Position numbers and translations under genes: made by a program | Assembly (NCBI RefSeq): GCF_003201475.1 | Contig: NZ_QJJK01000004.1 | Coordinates: 318,631 to 382,630, forward strand | DNA: 64,000 bases | Source of the DNA: Chelatococcus asaccharovorans | GTDB taxonomy: Bacteria; Pseudomonadota; Alphaproteobacteria; Rhizobiales; Beijerinckiaceae | Direction: 5' to 3' | The notes under the pieces: generated by a model | The model's input: only the letters and a program-made list of their open reading frames with translations | What the model was told of the DNA's origin: nothing | Database searches by the model: none | Shown here: positions 57,183-64,000 of the stretch, in pieces | How positions within the stretch are numbered: position 1 is the stretch's first letter | Layout of the letters: the number at the start of each line of letters is the position of its first letter

Positions 57183-57238
57183 GCATTCCAGCCCGGGGGG
57201 CTGGTGTGTTCTTATTTTGTTTCCGCTAAGCTCCCGGC

Positions 57239-57760
57239 ATGGCGATCCGTCCGATTCGAATCCTGGGTATCGATCCCGGCTTGCGCCGCACGGGGTGGGG
57301 CGTTGTCGTGGCAGAGGGCTCGCGACTGTCCTTCGTCGCCTGCGGCTGCGTGGAGTCCAACGGCAAGCTGAGCCTGGCGGAGCGTTTGCGCGAGCTGCAT
57401 ATCGGCCTCACGGAGGTGCTGGAGCGCCACGCGCCGCATGAGGTCGCGGTCGAGGAAACCTTCGTCAACAAGGATGCCCAGGCAACCCTGAAGCTCGGGC
57501 ATGCGCGCGCCATCGCGCTCCTGGTGCCGGCGCTCGCGGATCTGTCTGTCGCTGAATATGCGAGCAATCTCGTCAAGAAGACGGTGGTCGGCGTCGGCCA
57601 CGCCGAGAAGGCGCAGGTCGGTGCCATGGTGCGCGTGCTCCTGCCGAAGGCCACGCCCAAAACGGCCGACGCCGCCGATGCCCTCGCGGTTGCCATCACG
57701 CACGCCCAGCACAGGCAGGCGCGGGCCCTGGCGCGGCGGGTTCTGGAGAGCGCATCATGA
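57239..57760 (+). CDS. ruvC: Holliday junction endonuclease RuvC
   Basis: RuvC cuts four-way DNA junctions during recombinational repair. The 173-residue protein shows the RNase H-like acidic residues: Asp in [14 protein letters not shown], Glu in [11 protein letters not shown], and the C-terminal Asp pair in [12 protein letters not shown]. It ends in a 4-bp overlap with the inserted protease-like gene instead of running into ruvA. Confidence 0.95.
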   Translation: MAIRPIRILGIDPGLRRTGWGVVVAEGSRLSFVACGCVESNGKLSLAERLRELHIGLTEVLERHAPHEVAVEETFVNKDAQATLKLGHARAIALLVPALADLSVAEYASNLVKKTVVGVGHAEKAQVGAMVRVLLPKATPKTADAADALAVAITHAQHRQARALARRVLESAS

Positions 57761-58374
57761 TCGGACAAGATATTCTGGATCGAATTGTCCGGATTGATGC
57801 GGCGGGTGAAATCGGAACGGGCTTATTCCTGAGTTTTTCGGGTCGAGGGTTCATACTCACTGCAAGGCACGTGGTTGCGTATGTGCATAAGACGCAGGCG
57901 TTGGATATTGCAGGACGGTTATGGGCTGACAAGATCCCCGTGGTCGCGAAGTTCCAGCGTGAATCTGGCGCTGATATCGCTCTCGTCGAGGTGAAGTGCG
58001 AGGCCACTTGGCCAAGTATTTCATTTTCGATAGATCCATCAAAGAGCTTTTATACACAGGACGTTTTCCTGTTTGGCTTCCCCCACGGAGCTCAAATCGA
58101 AACGCGAACTCAACGTGGACGCGAGCTCAATCCGTTCTGCAAAAAGGGAATCATCGCGCAACTCGATGGTCACCAATTTTATGTCGATGCCCCAATTGCT
58201 AAGGGTTTTTCAGGTGGGCCGGTTTTCTCCATATCCTCGCCTTCATCTTCTGACGGCTCAAATTACAATCTGATTGGGGTGTTGACTCACGATTGCCCAA
58301 AAGAATGTGGGTTTTCGTCAGCTTATAGCTCTGCTCTCGTTCGAGAGCTCCTTGAGGAGGCTCTCGCGTCATGA
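57757..58374 (+). CDS. Trypsin-fold serine protease-like protein between ruvC and ruvA
   Basis: The 205-residue protein has a complete chymotrypsin-type triad by pattern: His38 in FILTARHVV, Asp73 in GADIALVEV and Ser152 in KGFSGGPVF. There is no signal peptide, so it should act in the cytoplasm. Composition is clearly lower in GC than ruvC and ruvA, and it uses more A/T-ending codons. It overlaps ruvC upstream and ruvA downstream by 4 bp each (ATGA), so it is translationally coupled. Foreign origin with precise fitting into the operon is likely. Function is unknown; a role in damage response or defence is speculation. Confidence 0.8.
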   Translation: MIGQDILDRIVRIDAAGEIGTGLFLSFSGRGFILTARHVVAYVHKTQALDIAGRLWADKIPVVAKFQRESGADIALVEVKCEATWPSISFSIDPSKSFYTQDVFLFGFPHGAQIETRTQRGRELNPFCKKGIIAQLDGHQFYVDAPIAKGFSGGPVFSISSPSSSDGSNYNLIGVLTHDCPKECGFSSAYSSALVRELLEEALAS

Positions 58375-58988
58375 TCGGCAAGTTGAAGGGGCTCGTCGAT
58401 TCCTATGGCGAGGATTTCGTCATCATCGACGTGGGGGGTGTCGGCTATGTCGTGCATTGCTCGACGCGCACCCTGCAGAATCTGCCGCCGGCGGGAGAGG
58501 CCGCAACGCTCGCCATCGAAACCCACGTCCGCGAGGACATGATCCGGCTCTACGGGTTCCGTTCGGACGCCGAGCGGGAGTGGTTTCGCATCCTGCAGAC
58601 GGTCCAGGGCGTCGGTGCCAAGGTGGCGCTCGCCATCCTGTCCGTGCTCGATCCCGGCGCGCTCGGCACGGCCATTGCCATGGCGGACAAGACGGCGGTG
58701 GCGCGGGCGCCCGGCGTCGGCCCGAAGCTTGCCGCCCGCCTCGTCGCGGAGCTGAAGGACAAGGCGCCGGCCTTCGGCGCCGTCGATCCGATCGTCGCGA
58801 GCCTCGCCGTTGCCGTCGAGGATCGGCGCGCGCCGCAGCCGGCGGCGGATGCCATCTCGGCGCTGGTCAATCTCGGCTATGGCCAGCCGCAAGCGGCGGC
58901 GGCTATCGCGGCAGCCATGCGGCAGGGCGGCGACGATGCGCCGACCGCCACCCTGATCCGCCTTGGCTTGAAAGAACTAGCGCGATGA
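58371..58988 (+). CDS. ruvA: Holliday junction helicase subunit RuvA
   Basis: RuvA binds four-way junctions and loads RuvB. The 205-residue protein has the OB-fold start [20 protein letters not shown], two helix-hairpin-helix motifs ([16 protein letters not shown] and [20 protein letters not shown]) and the C-terminal domain III that contacts RuvB. Its start codon overlaps the stop of the protease-like gene. Confidence 0.95.
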   Translation: MIGKLKGLVDSYGEDFVIIDVGGVGYVVHCSTRTLQNLPPAGEAATLAIETHVREDMIRLYGFRSDAEREWFRILQTVQGVGAKVALAILSVLDPGALGTAIAMADKTAVARAPGVGPKLAARLVAELKDKAPAFGAVDPIVASLAVAVEDRRAPQPAADAISALVNLGYGQPQAAAAIAAAMRQGGDDAPTATLIRLGLKELAR

Positions 58989-59327
58989 TGGGGGGAATCG
59001 ACGCCGGGGCTGTCTTGTTTCATCGCCCGGCAGGCGCATGCCGGGCGGGAGGTCCTTGGCTGACGGAAGGTCCTTGGCTGAAGGAAACGGCCGGGCAGGG
59101 GCAGAAGAGGGCGTATCCGGCGGAGAGAGCGACCGTGGGCCTTTCGTGTCCGGACAATGTCCCGGCATCCAACGCTCGCATTCGCCCGCTCGCCCATCAT
59201 AGGGGACCGGAGGGGTGGTTTCCGGCCCGGACTGACGCCGAAAGTCCGCGGAAACGGCGTAAGGCCATGCCACTGCAAGCACGAGCCACACGCCGGCAAG
59301 CCTCACTCGATGCGTTCTGCACAGCAT
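58977..59327 (-). CDS. Possible small secreted protein, antisense between ruvA and ruvB
   Basis: From the ATG at 59325-59327 the frame codes for 116 residues starting [20 protein letters not shown], a good signal-peptide pattern with cleavage near AVSA, then a Pro/Arg-rich chain with a duplicated SAKDLP unit. AGGAT precedes the start. No family is recognised and it overlaps the ruvA end by 12 bp. It may be real or a chance frame in a 530-bp gap. Confidence 0.4.
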   Translation of the reverse strand: MLCRTHRVRLAGVWLVLAVAWPYAVSADFRRQSGPETTPPVPYDGRAGECERWMPGHCPDTKGPRSLSPPDTPSSAPARPFPSAKDLPSAKDLPPGMRLPGDETRQPRRRFPPSSR

Positions 59328-59518
59328 GATAATCCTGGATTTCATAGAGGGGACGACAAGAGCTATAGGGCTGTGGACCGGCGCAGGCGTCGCAACGCGA
59401 CGCGACCCGTTGGCATCAGCTGCCGGGCAAAGCGTGCGGTGATGCGATCAAATTTCCATGTCTTTGCCGAAACGGCCGGTTTCGGGCTCTTCAGCGCACG
59501 GGTCAGGAGTGCCTTACG

Positions 59519-60556
59519 GTGACAACACCTTCCCGCCTTGTGACCGCCGAGAAGCGTGACGACGACCAGGAGATGTCGCTGCGCCCGCTGGCGCTGGGTG
59601 AATTCATCGGCCAGGCGGCGGCGCGCGCCAATCTTGGCGTGTTCATCGAAGCGGCCAAGACGCGCGGCGATGCGCTCGACCATGTGCTGTTCGTGGGGCC
59701 GCCGGGCCTCGGCAAGACGACGCTGGCGCAGATCGTCGCGCGGGAGCTCGGCGTCAATTTCCGCTCGACCTCCGGCCCCGTGATCGCCAAGGCCGGCGAT
59801 CTCGCGGCGCAGCTCACCAATCTGGAAGAGCGCGACGTGCTCTTCATCGACGAGATTCACCGCCTCAACCCGGCGGTCGAAGAAATCCTCTATCCCGCGA
59901 TGGAGGATTACCAGCTCGACCTCATCATCGGCGAGGGGCCGGCGGCGCGTTCAGTCAAGATCGACCTGCCGAAATTCACGCTCGTCGGCGCCACGACGCG
60001 CCAGGGCCTCCTGACGACGCCGCTGCGCGATCGTTTCGGCATTCCCATCCGCCTGCAGTTCTACACGGTGGAGGAACTGGAGCTCATCGTGACACGCGGG
60101 GCGCGGGTGCTCGGCATCGGCATGAGCGCTGACGGTGCCAACGAGATCGCCCGCCGCGCGCGCGGCACGCCGCGCATCGCTGGCCGCCTTCTCAGGCGCG
60201 TGCGCGACTTCGCGCTGGTCGACGGCGATGCCACGGTCACGCGCAGCGTCGCCGACAAGGCGCTCAGCCTGCTCGACGTCGACGGGGTCGGGCTCGACCT
60301 CATGGACCGGCGCTATCTCACGATGATCGCCACCTCCTTCGGCGGCGGCCCGGTGGGTATCGAGACGATCGCGGCCGCCCTGTCGGAGCCGCGGGATGCG
60401 ATCGAGGAGATCATCGAGCCCTTTCTCATCCAGAAAGGCTTCGTGCAGCGCACCCCGCGCGGGCGCATGTTGACGCCCCATGCCTTCCGCCATCTCGGCT
60501 TGGCCGAGCCCTCGCGGGAGGGCCCGCAGATGCCGCTGTTCGACGAAGGCGATTGA
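59519..60556 (+). CDS. ruvB: Holliday junction helicase subunit RuvB
   Basis: RuvB is the AAA+ motor of branch migration. The 345-residue protein has Walker [16 protein letters not shown], Walker [11 protein letters not shown], sensor [18 protein letters not shown] and the C-terminal winged helix with [13 protein letters not shown]. The start is GTG at 59519 with CAGGAG upstream; no ATG fits. A 530-bp gap separates it from ruvA, so it may have its own promoter. Confidence 0.95.
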   Translation: MTTPSRLVTAEKRDDDQEMSLRPLALGEFIGQAAARANLGVFIEAAKTRGDALDHVLFVGPPGLGKTTLAQIVARELGVNFRSTSGPVIAKAGDLAAQLTNLEERDVLFIDEIHRLNPAVEEILYPAMEDYQLDLIIGEGPAARSVKIDLPKFTLVGATTRQGLLTTPLRDRFGIPIRLQFYTVEELELIVTRGARVLGIGMSADGANEIARRARGTPRIAGRLLRRVRDFALVDGDATVTRSVADKALSLLDVDGVGLDLMDRRYLTMIATSFGGGPVGIETIAAALSEPRDAIEEIIEPFLIQKGFVQRTPRGRMLTPHAFRHLGLAEPSREGPQMPLFDEGD

Positions 60557-60598
60557 GCCTGTCGACGGCCGCGCTTCCGTCATGTAAAGCCTCATCAC

Positions 60599-60638
60599 AT
60601 GAGCGGGTCCAAAAAGGCATGAGCTGGTCCAAGAAGGA
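60599..60638 (+). repeat. 20-bp tandem duplication at the tetR start
   Basis: Two 20-bp copies lie back to back: ATGAGCGGGTCCAAAAAGGC and ATGAGCTGGTCCAAGAAGGA, 17 of 20 identical. The second contains the tetR start codon. The first begins a seven-codon frame (MSGSKKA) whose TGA overlaps that start codon. Confidence 0.75.
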
Positions 60639-61257
60639 TGGTCCGCGCGGCTATCATCACGGCAACCTCCGGGAGGCCCTGATGCAGGCGGCGCTCGACC
60701 TGATCAACGAGAAAGGCACGGCGGGCGCGACCTTCGCCGAGGCGGCGCGGCGCGCGGGCGTCAGTCCGGCTGCGCCGTATCGCCATTTCCGTGACCGGGA
60801 CGAGCTTCTGGCCGCCGTCGCCGCCTCTGGATTCGCGCAGTTTGCCGAGGCGCTCCAGACGGCGTGGAGCGACGGCGGCCCCCAGCCTGCCCAGGCCTTC
60901 GAGCGCATGGGTAAGGCTTACCTCGCCTTTGCCCGGGATAATCCGGCGCTCTATGTGGCCATGTTCGAATCCGGCCTGCCCGCGGACGCCAGTGCCGAGC
61001 TCCAGCAGGCGGCCGAACGTGCCTTCGGCGTGTTGCGCCAGGGCGCCGAGGTGCTCGTCGCTGCGATGCCGTCGCCGGGGCGTCCGCCCGCGCTCATGGT
61101 CGCGCTGCACATCTGGTCCATGGCGCATGGGGTGGCGAGCCTGTTCGGCCGGGCCGATGCCGCGCGGCGCAAGCTGCCGATGGCGCCGGAGGACCTTTTG
61201 GAGGCAGGATTTCTTATCTATCTCAAGGGATTGGGCGGGGCGCCGCAGTCGGGTTGA
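60619..61257 (+). CDS. TetR family transcriptional regulator
   Basis: The 212-residue regulator has an N-terminal HTH (LREALMQAALDLINEKGTAG, then AEAARRAGVSPAAPYRHFRD) and a C-terminal WHG-type ligand domain with ALHIWSMAHGVASLF. The ATG at 60619 begins MSWSKKDGPRGYHHGNLREA. The target is unknown; an inverted repeat 370 bp downstream of its stop, in front of the DUF2852 gene, is one candidate. Confidence 0.88.
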   Translation: MSWSKKDGPRGYHHGNLREALMQAALDLINEKGTAGATFAEAARRAGVSPAAPYRHFRDRDELLAAVAASGFAQFAEALQTAWSDGGPQPAQAFERMGKAYLAFARDNPALYVAMFESGLPADASAELQQAAERAFGVLRQGAEVLVAAMPSPGRPPALMVALHIWSMAHGVASLFGRADAARRKLPMAPEDLLEAGFLIYLKGLGGAPQSG

Positions 61258-61384
61258 TCGACGTCAAAGGCCAGGCGAATGGCGCTGGCTTGGTCTCTCC
61301 CCGGCAGCGGGCGCGATCGGCGGCTTTGCTGCCCGGTGAGGGGTCTGCCCGGCCCTGATCTCTGCCAGCCAACCCTCACCCTGT

Positions 61385-61406
61385 CCCTCTCCCGACCGGG
61401 AGAGGG
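61385..61406. repeat. REP-like palindrome
   Basis: CCCTCTCCCG and CGGGAGAGGG form a perfect 10-bp stem around AC. With the preceding CCCTCACCCTGTC it matches a palindrome type found between genes in many proteobacterial genomes. It may terminate tetR transcription. Confidence 0.75.
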
Positions 61407-61627
61407 AACGCCAACGCCGGCCAGCCCTTGACCGCCATATTTCGCGCATGATCCCGACATCGTGTCGGACGTTTCGGCGCCTATCGTCGCCAAGGTCGCC
61501 GGCTTGCGCGCCGCATCGCTGACGGGCGCCTCCCGTCACGTGGCGCGTGGCAGCGACACCGGACGCCGTTGGTTTCTGCGATTTTTCAATGCCCATTATT
61601 GACAGAACGGCCAACCCGATCTAACTA

Positions 61628-61650
61628 TGTAAATGTGATTAACATTCACA
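61628..61650. promoter_or_regulatory. Inverted repeat before the DUF2852 gene
   Basis: TGTAAATGT (61628-61636) and ACATTCACA (61642-61650) are inverted copies with one mismatch and a 5-base centre, 15 bp before the start codon region. Size and symmetry suit a TetR-type dimer site. It shares CATGTAAA-like bases with the tetR upstream region. Confidence 0.5.
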
Positions 61651-61664
61651 GAGGACGGACGGTG

Positions 61665-62075
61665 ATGCAGCTCGCAGCGAAGCTGGATGAATTTGGCAAA
61701 CCGGCCTGGATCGCCCTCATGGTGCTCGGCTTCATTGCCTGGTGGCCTTTGGGCCTGGCGGTCCTCGCCTTCTCGATATGGAGTGGACGTATGGGACGCG
61801 GTAGCAGGTGCGGTGGTTTTGGCCCTTGGGCGTTCCGCCGGGATGATGGGCAGCGCTGGGGCGGCCGGTGGGGCGGCCCGCCGTCGAGCGGCAACCGCGC
61901 CTTCGACGAGTATCGCGAGGAAACGCTGCGCCGGCTGGAAGACGAACAGCGCGAATTCCGCGACTTCCTCGAGCGCCTGAGGCTCGCCAAGGACAAGGCC
62001 GAGTTCGACCAGTTCATGGCGGACCGGCGCAACCGCCCGCAGACGCCGCCTTCGCAGCCGGAATCGCAGGCTTGA
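61665..62075 (+). CDS. DUF2852 membrane protein
   Basis: The 136-residue protein has two hydrophobic segments near the start (PAWIALMVLGFIAWWPLGLA and VLAFSIW), a Gly/Arg/Trp-rich linker and a charged coiled-coil tail (EYREETLRRLEDEQREFRDF). This is the DUF2852 pattern of Rhizobiales; function unknown. The ATG at 61665 follows AGAGGACGG. A strong terminator lies downstream. Confidence 0.82.
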   Translation: MQLAAKLDEFGKPAWIALMVLGFIAWWPLGLAVLAFSIWSGRMGRGSRCGGFGPWAFRRDDGQRWGGRWGGPPSSGNRAFDEYREETLRRLEDEQREFRDFLERLRLAKDKAEFDQFMADRRNRPQTPPSQPESQA

Positions 62076-62135
62076 TCTCGACGCCTGCCGGCCCGGGCGG
62101 GTGGCCTGATGGGACCCGTTCCCACAAAGACAACG

Positions 62136-62164
62136 CCGCGCTCGTCAGAGCGCGGCTTTTTTTT
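62136..62164 (+). terminator. Rho-independent terminator after the DUF2852 gene
   Basis: CCGCGCTC (62136-62143), loop GTCA, GAGCGCGG (62148-62155), C and eight T. A strong intrinsic terminator. Confidence 0.93.
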
Positions 62165-62185
62165 GCCCGGGTGGCTCCCCGTCCT

Positions 62186-62623
62186 TCACGCGCGATAGGC
62201 GATGAGGACCGCGCCCGCTGCAATCATGACGACGCCGAGCCAGTTGGTGCCGGACAGTTTCTCGCCGAGGAACAGGACGCCGAAAATCGCGACGAGGACC
62301 ACGCTCATCTTGTCGAGGGGAGCGACGCGTGCGGCGTCGCCGAGCTTCAGCGCGCGGAAGTAGCATAGCCAGGAGGCGCCGGTCGCCAGGCCCGAGAGGG
62401 CGAGGAAGACATAAGTTCGGGCGGGAACCGAGCCGGGCGACTGCCATTGACCGGTCGCCATCAGCAAGGCCGCGACCGTGATGAGGATGACGATGGTACG
62501 GATGAAGGTGGCATAGTCGGAATTTACCTCGCTCACGCCGATCTTGGCGAGGATGGCGGTTGCGGCTGCGAAGGCGGCGGACATCAGCGCCCAGAACTGC
62601 CAGGTGAGAACGAAGGGTTTCAT
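62186..62623 (-). CDS. Small EamA/DMT family transporter (four to five helices)
   Basis: The 145-residue membrane protein is a single EamA repeat: MKPFVLTWQFWALMSAAFAA, then LALSGLATGASWLCYFRALK and the closing VLFLGEKLSGTNWLGVVMIA. Half-size members of the DMT superfamily work as dimers. The substrate is unknown. The start ATG at 62621-62623 is the first copy of a 17-bp tandem repeat that runs through its upstream region. Confidence 0.87.
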   Translation of the reverse strand: MKPFVLTWQFWALMSAAFAAATAILAKIGVSEVNSDYATFIRTIVILITVAALLMATGQWQSPGSVPARTYVFLALSGLATGASWLCYFRALKLGDAARVAPLDKMSVVLVAIFGVLFLGEKLSGTNWLGVVMIAAGAVLIAYRA

Positions 62624-62693
62624 GAGGTGAAGGGTCCCATGAGGTTAGGGGTCCCATGAGGTTAAGGGGACCATGAGGTTAAGGGGGCCATGG
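62621..62693. repeat. 17-bp tandem repeat, four units, at a start codon
   Basis: CATGAGG recurs at 62621, 62638, 62655 and 62672, with CATGGG at 62689, at exact 17-bp spacing; the unit is close to CATGAGGTTAAGGGGAC. On the minus strand each unit carries an ATG, but 17 bp is not a multiple of three, so the upstream ATGs are in different frames. Confidence 0.9.
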
Positions 62694-62836
62694 GTTCGAT
62701 GGGCCTCTGGTGTGATCCCGCCGAAATTCGTATCACCGGTTCCGGGCCAGCGGCAGACGAGCCGCCGCATTCGGGGCGCCCTGCCCGGACGCGTGGCCGC
62801 GATGTCAAAAGCGCCAGATCAGGTTTTGGATATCCG

Positions 62837-63295
62837 ATGAGTGAAACGCAACGCACCGATTTTTCCTACCTCGCCGGCCAGTTGAGCGACGGTGTTCATC
62901 GCCTGCCCGTGCGCATCTACTACGAGGATACGGATTTCTCGGGCATCGTCTATCATGCCGGATATTTGCGTTTTCTGGAGCGCGGACGGACGGATTTCCT
63001 GCGGCTCGCGGGCGTCGACCAGTCCGTGCTCCACGACGAAGGGCAGGGCCTGGCCTTCGCCGTGCGCCGCATGACGATCGACTTCATCCGTCCGGCGCGT
63101 ATGGACGACGTGGTCGAAGTGGAAACGCGCATGGCCGAGGTGCGCGGTGCCTCGCTCGTCATCGCCCAGGCCATCACGCGCGGCAATGACGTGATCGTGA
63201 CGGCAGATGTACGTGTCGCGCTTATCCGGGGCGGCGCGCCCGCCCGCATTCCCGAGGCCCTGCGCCGCATTCTGAGCGGCGGCAACACGCCCTGA
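62837..63295 (+). CDS. ybgC: YbgC family acyl-CoA thioesterase (Tol-Pal linked)
   Basis: This 152-residue hot-dog thioesterase has the active-site block YYEDTDFSGIVYHAGYLRFL. YbgC acts at the inner membrane with lipid-synthesis enzymes and is normally the first gene of the tol-pal cluster, as here with tolQ downstream. The ATG at 62837 begins MSETQRTDFSYLAGQLSDGV. Confidence 0.93.
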   Translation: MSETQRTDFSYLAGQLSDGVHRLPVRIYYEDTDFSGIVYHAGYLRFLERGRTDFLRLAGVDQSVLHDEGQGLAFAVRRMTIDFIRPARMDDVVEVETRMAEVRGASLVIAQAITRGNDVIVTADVRVALIRGGAPARIPEALRRILSGGNTP

Positions 63296-63615
63296 TCGCA
63301 GGTGTCTTATGTCCAAGGGGCGTCGTCGCCGTGTCTACCGCCGGTCGGGGAAGCGGCCTCGGGTGCCGCGGGCCGTTCGACCAGGACTTGATCATCACGG
63401 CCGTTGCTAACTGCAAATTAACCTTATCTCATGCTTAACTCATCGGGAGGGCGCGAGAGGGGGCTGCCTTGGCTATCCCTTTGCAGCGCCCTCATTTCGA
63501 CAGATTCCGGGGCGAGTGAGGGGTACGCGGATCATCCCATATTTCACAAGCCGTTCGACCGTGGTGACTTGACACGCGCCGAAGAGGATGGGCCCGCGCA
63601 TTGAAGGAGTAGCCG
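63296..63615. other. Spacer between ybgC and tolQ
   Basis: A 320-bp stretch with no supported gene. A 34-codon Arg-rich frame from 63309 has no ribosome-binding site. The tolQ promoter may be near 63410-63440, where composition is lower in GC. Confidence 0.5.
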
Positions 63616-64000
63616 ATGAATCCGGCCGAGGTTACCCAGGCGGCACTGCCCCATGCGGGCGGTGGTTCGTTGCTGGAGTTGTTCTGGCAGGCGCACATCG
63701 TTGTCAAACTGGTGATGCTGGGGCTGATCGCCGCTTCGGTGTGGTGCTGGGCCATCATCGTCGATAAATCGCTCCTTTATGCGCGCACGCGCCGCGCCAT
63801 GGACCGCTTCGAAGAGGTGTTCTGGTCGGGCCAATCGCTCGACGAACTCTACCGTTCGCTGCACAACCGCCCGACCCAGGGGCTGGCGACCTTGTTCACG
63901 GCCGCAATGCGCGAATGGAAACGCTCCTTCGAAGGGGGCGGACGCTCGATGGCGAGCCTGTCCCAGCGCATCGACAAGGTGCTCGATGTGTCCATCCAGC
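63616..64000 (+). CDS. tolQ: Tol-Pal system protein TolQ (C-terminal part off the window)
   Basis: The first 128 residues are present. The protein has a first membrane helix (about 30-52, IVVKLVMLGLIAASVWCWAI) and then DKSLLYARTRRAMDRFEEVF and the cytoplasmic loop with LFTAAMREWKRSF, matching TolQ/ExbB proton-channel proteins. With TolR it energises outer-membrane invagination at division. The ATG at 63616 follows GAAGGAGTAG. Confidence 0.93.
   Translation, partial: MNPAEVTQAALPHAGGGSLLELFWQAHIVVKLVMLGLIAASVWCWAIIVDKSLLYARTRRAMDRFEEVFWSGQSLDELYRSLHNRPTQGLATLFTAAMREWKRSFEGGGRSMASLSQRIDKVLDVSIQ

Larger units (their letters stand above)
61258..61664. other. Spacer between tetR and DUF2852 genes
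   Basis: There is no gene in these 407 bases. It holds a REP-like palindrome (61385-61406) and, near the right end, an inverted repeat (61628-61650). A TTGATCGACGTCAA sequence spans the tetR stop codon at 61254-61267. Confidence 0.6.

Noticed and set aside
63309-63413. 34-codon Arg-rich frame between ybgC and tolQ
   Set aside because: No ribosome-binding site and a composition expected by chance in GC-rich DNA.

Overview
The window is high-GC DNA with dense, tightly packed genes and the gene content of an alphaproteobacterium of the order Hyphomicrobiales (Rhizobiales). Pointers are the DUF2125, DUF4167 and DUF2852 proteins, the 51-residue aa3-type oxidase subunit IV, a three-gene pnt transhydrogenase operon, ubiG divergent from lysC, the run lysC-ptsP-prfA-prmC-DUF4167-clpB, and a FixL-like heme-PAS hybrid kinase. 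The genus cannot be fixed from the sequence alone. No phage, insertion sequence, CRISPR array or rRNA is seen. There is one tRNA, tRNA-Glu(CTC).

Region 1 (1-27 kb) is mostly core genome: DUF2125, chaC-type cyclotransferase, plsC-type acyltransferase, YdcF, ftsX/ftsE, hpt, a single-domain response regulator, tspO, a lone BRO-N protein, a DMT exporter, ubiG, lysC, ptsP, prfA-prmC, DUF4167, clpB, an ABC1 kinase, the small oxidase subunit, pntAA-pntAB-pntB and an alpha/beta hydrolase. Region 2 (27-32.5 kb) holds a DUF465 gene, tRNA-Glu, an AT-rich stretch, and a MarR-controlled set (MFS transporter, aldo/keto reductase, thiolase) with two nearly identical operator-like palindromes.

Region 3 (32.7-42.6 kb) is the most accessory-looking part. 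An IclR regulator, two unrecognised proteins (576 and 250 aa), a divergent M19 dipeptidase-like protein, a PotD/PotB/PotC/PotA-type ABC importer and an M32 carboxypeptidase lie head to tail with overlapping or near-touching reading frames at the upstream end. It reads as a coordinated uptake and breakdown system for an unknown small amide or polyamine-like compound.

Region 4 (42.8-48.4 kb) looks like a complete low-oxygen signalling module: a FixL-like heme-PAS hybrid kinase, an OmpR-type response regulator resembling FxkR, a FixK-like Crp/Fnr regulator preceded by a K-box-like direct repeat, and a FixK/FNR-type box between a CBS-BON protein and a zinc alcohol dehydrogenase. The leader of the response regulator can form a long hairpin that competes with a second stem.

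Region 5 (48.7-64 kb) contains a SleB-like lipoprotein hydrolase, a MacA-MacB-NodT tripartite efflux operon, a DHA2-type MFS exporter, yebC, and a ruvC-ruvA-ruvB region in which a lower-GC trypsin-fold protease gene is fitted, with 4-base overlaps on both sides, between ruvC and ruvA. It closes with a TetR regulator, DUF2852, a small EamA transporter behind a 17-bp tandem repeat, ybgC and the start of tolQ.
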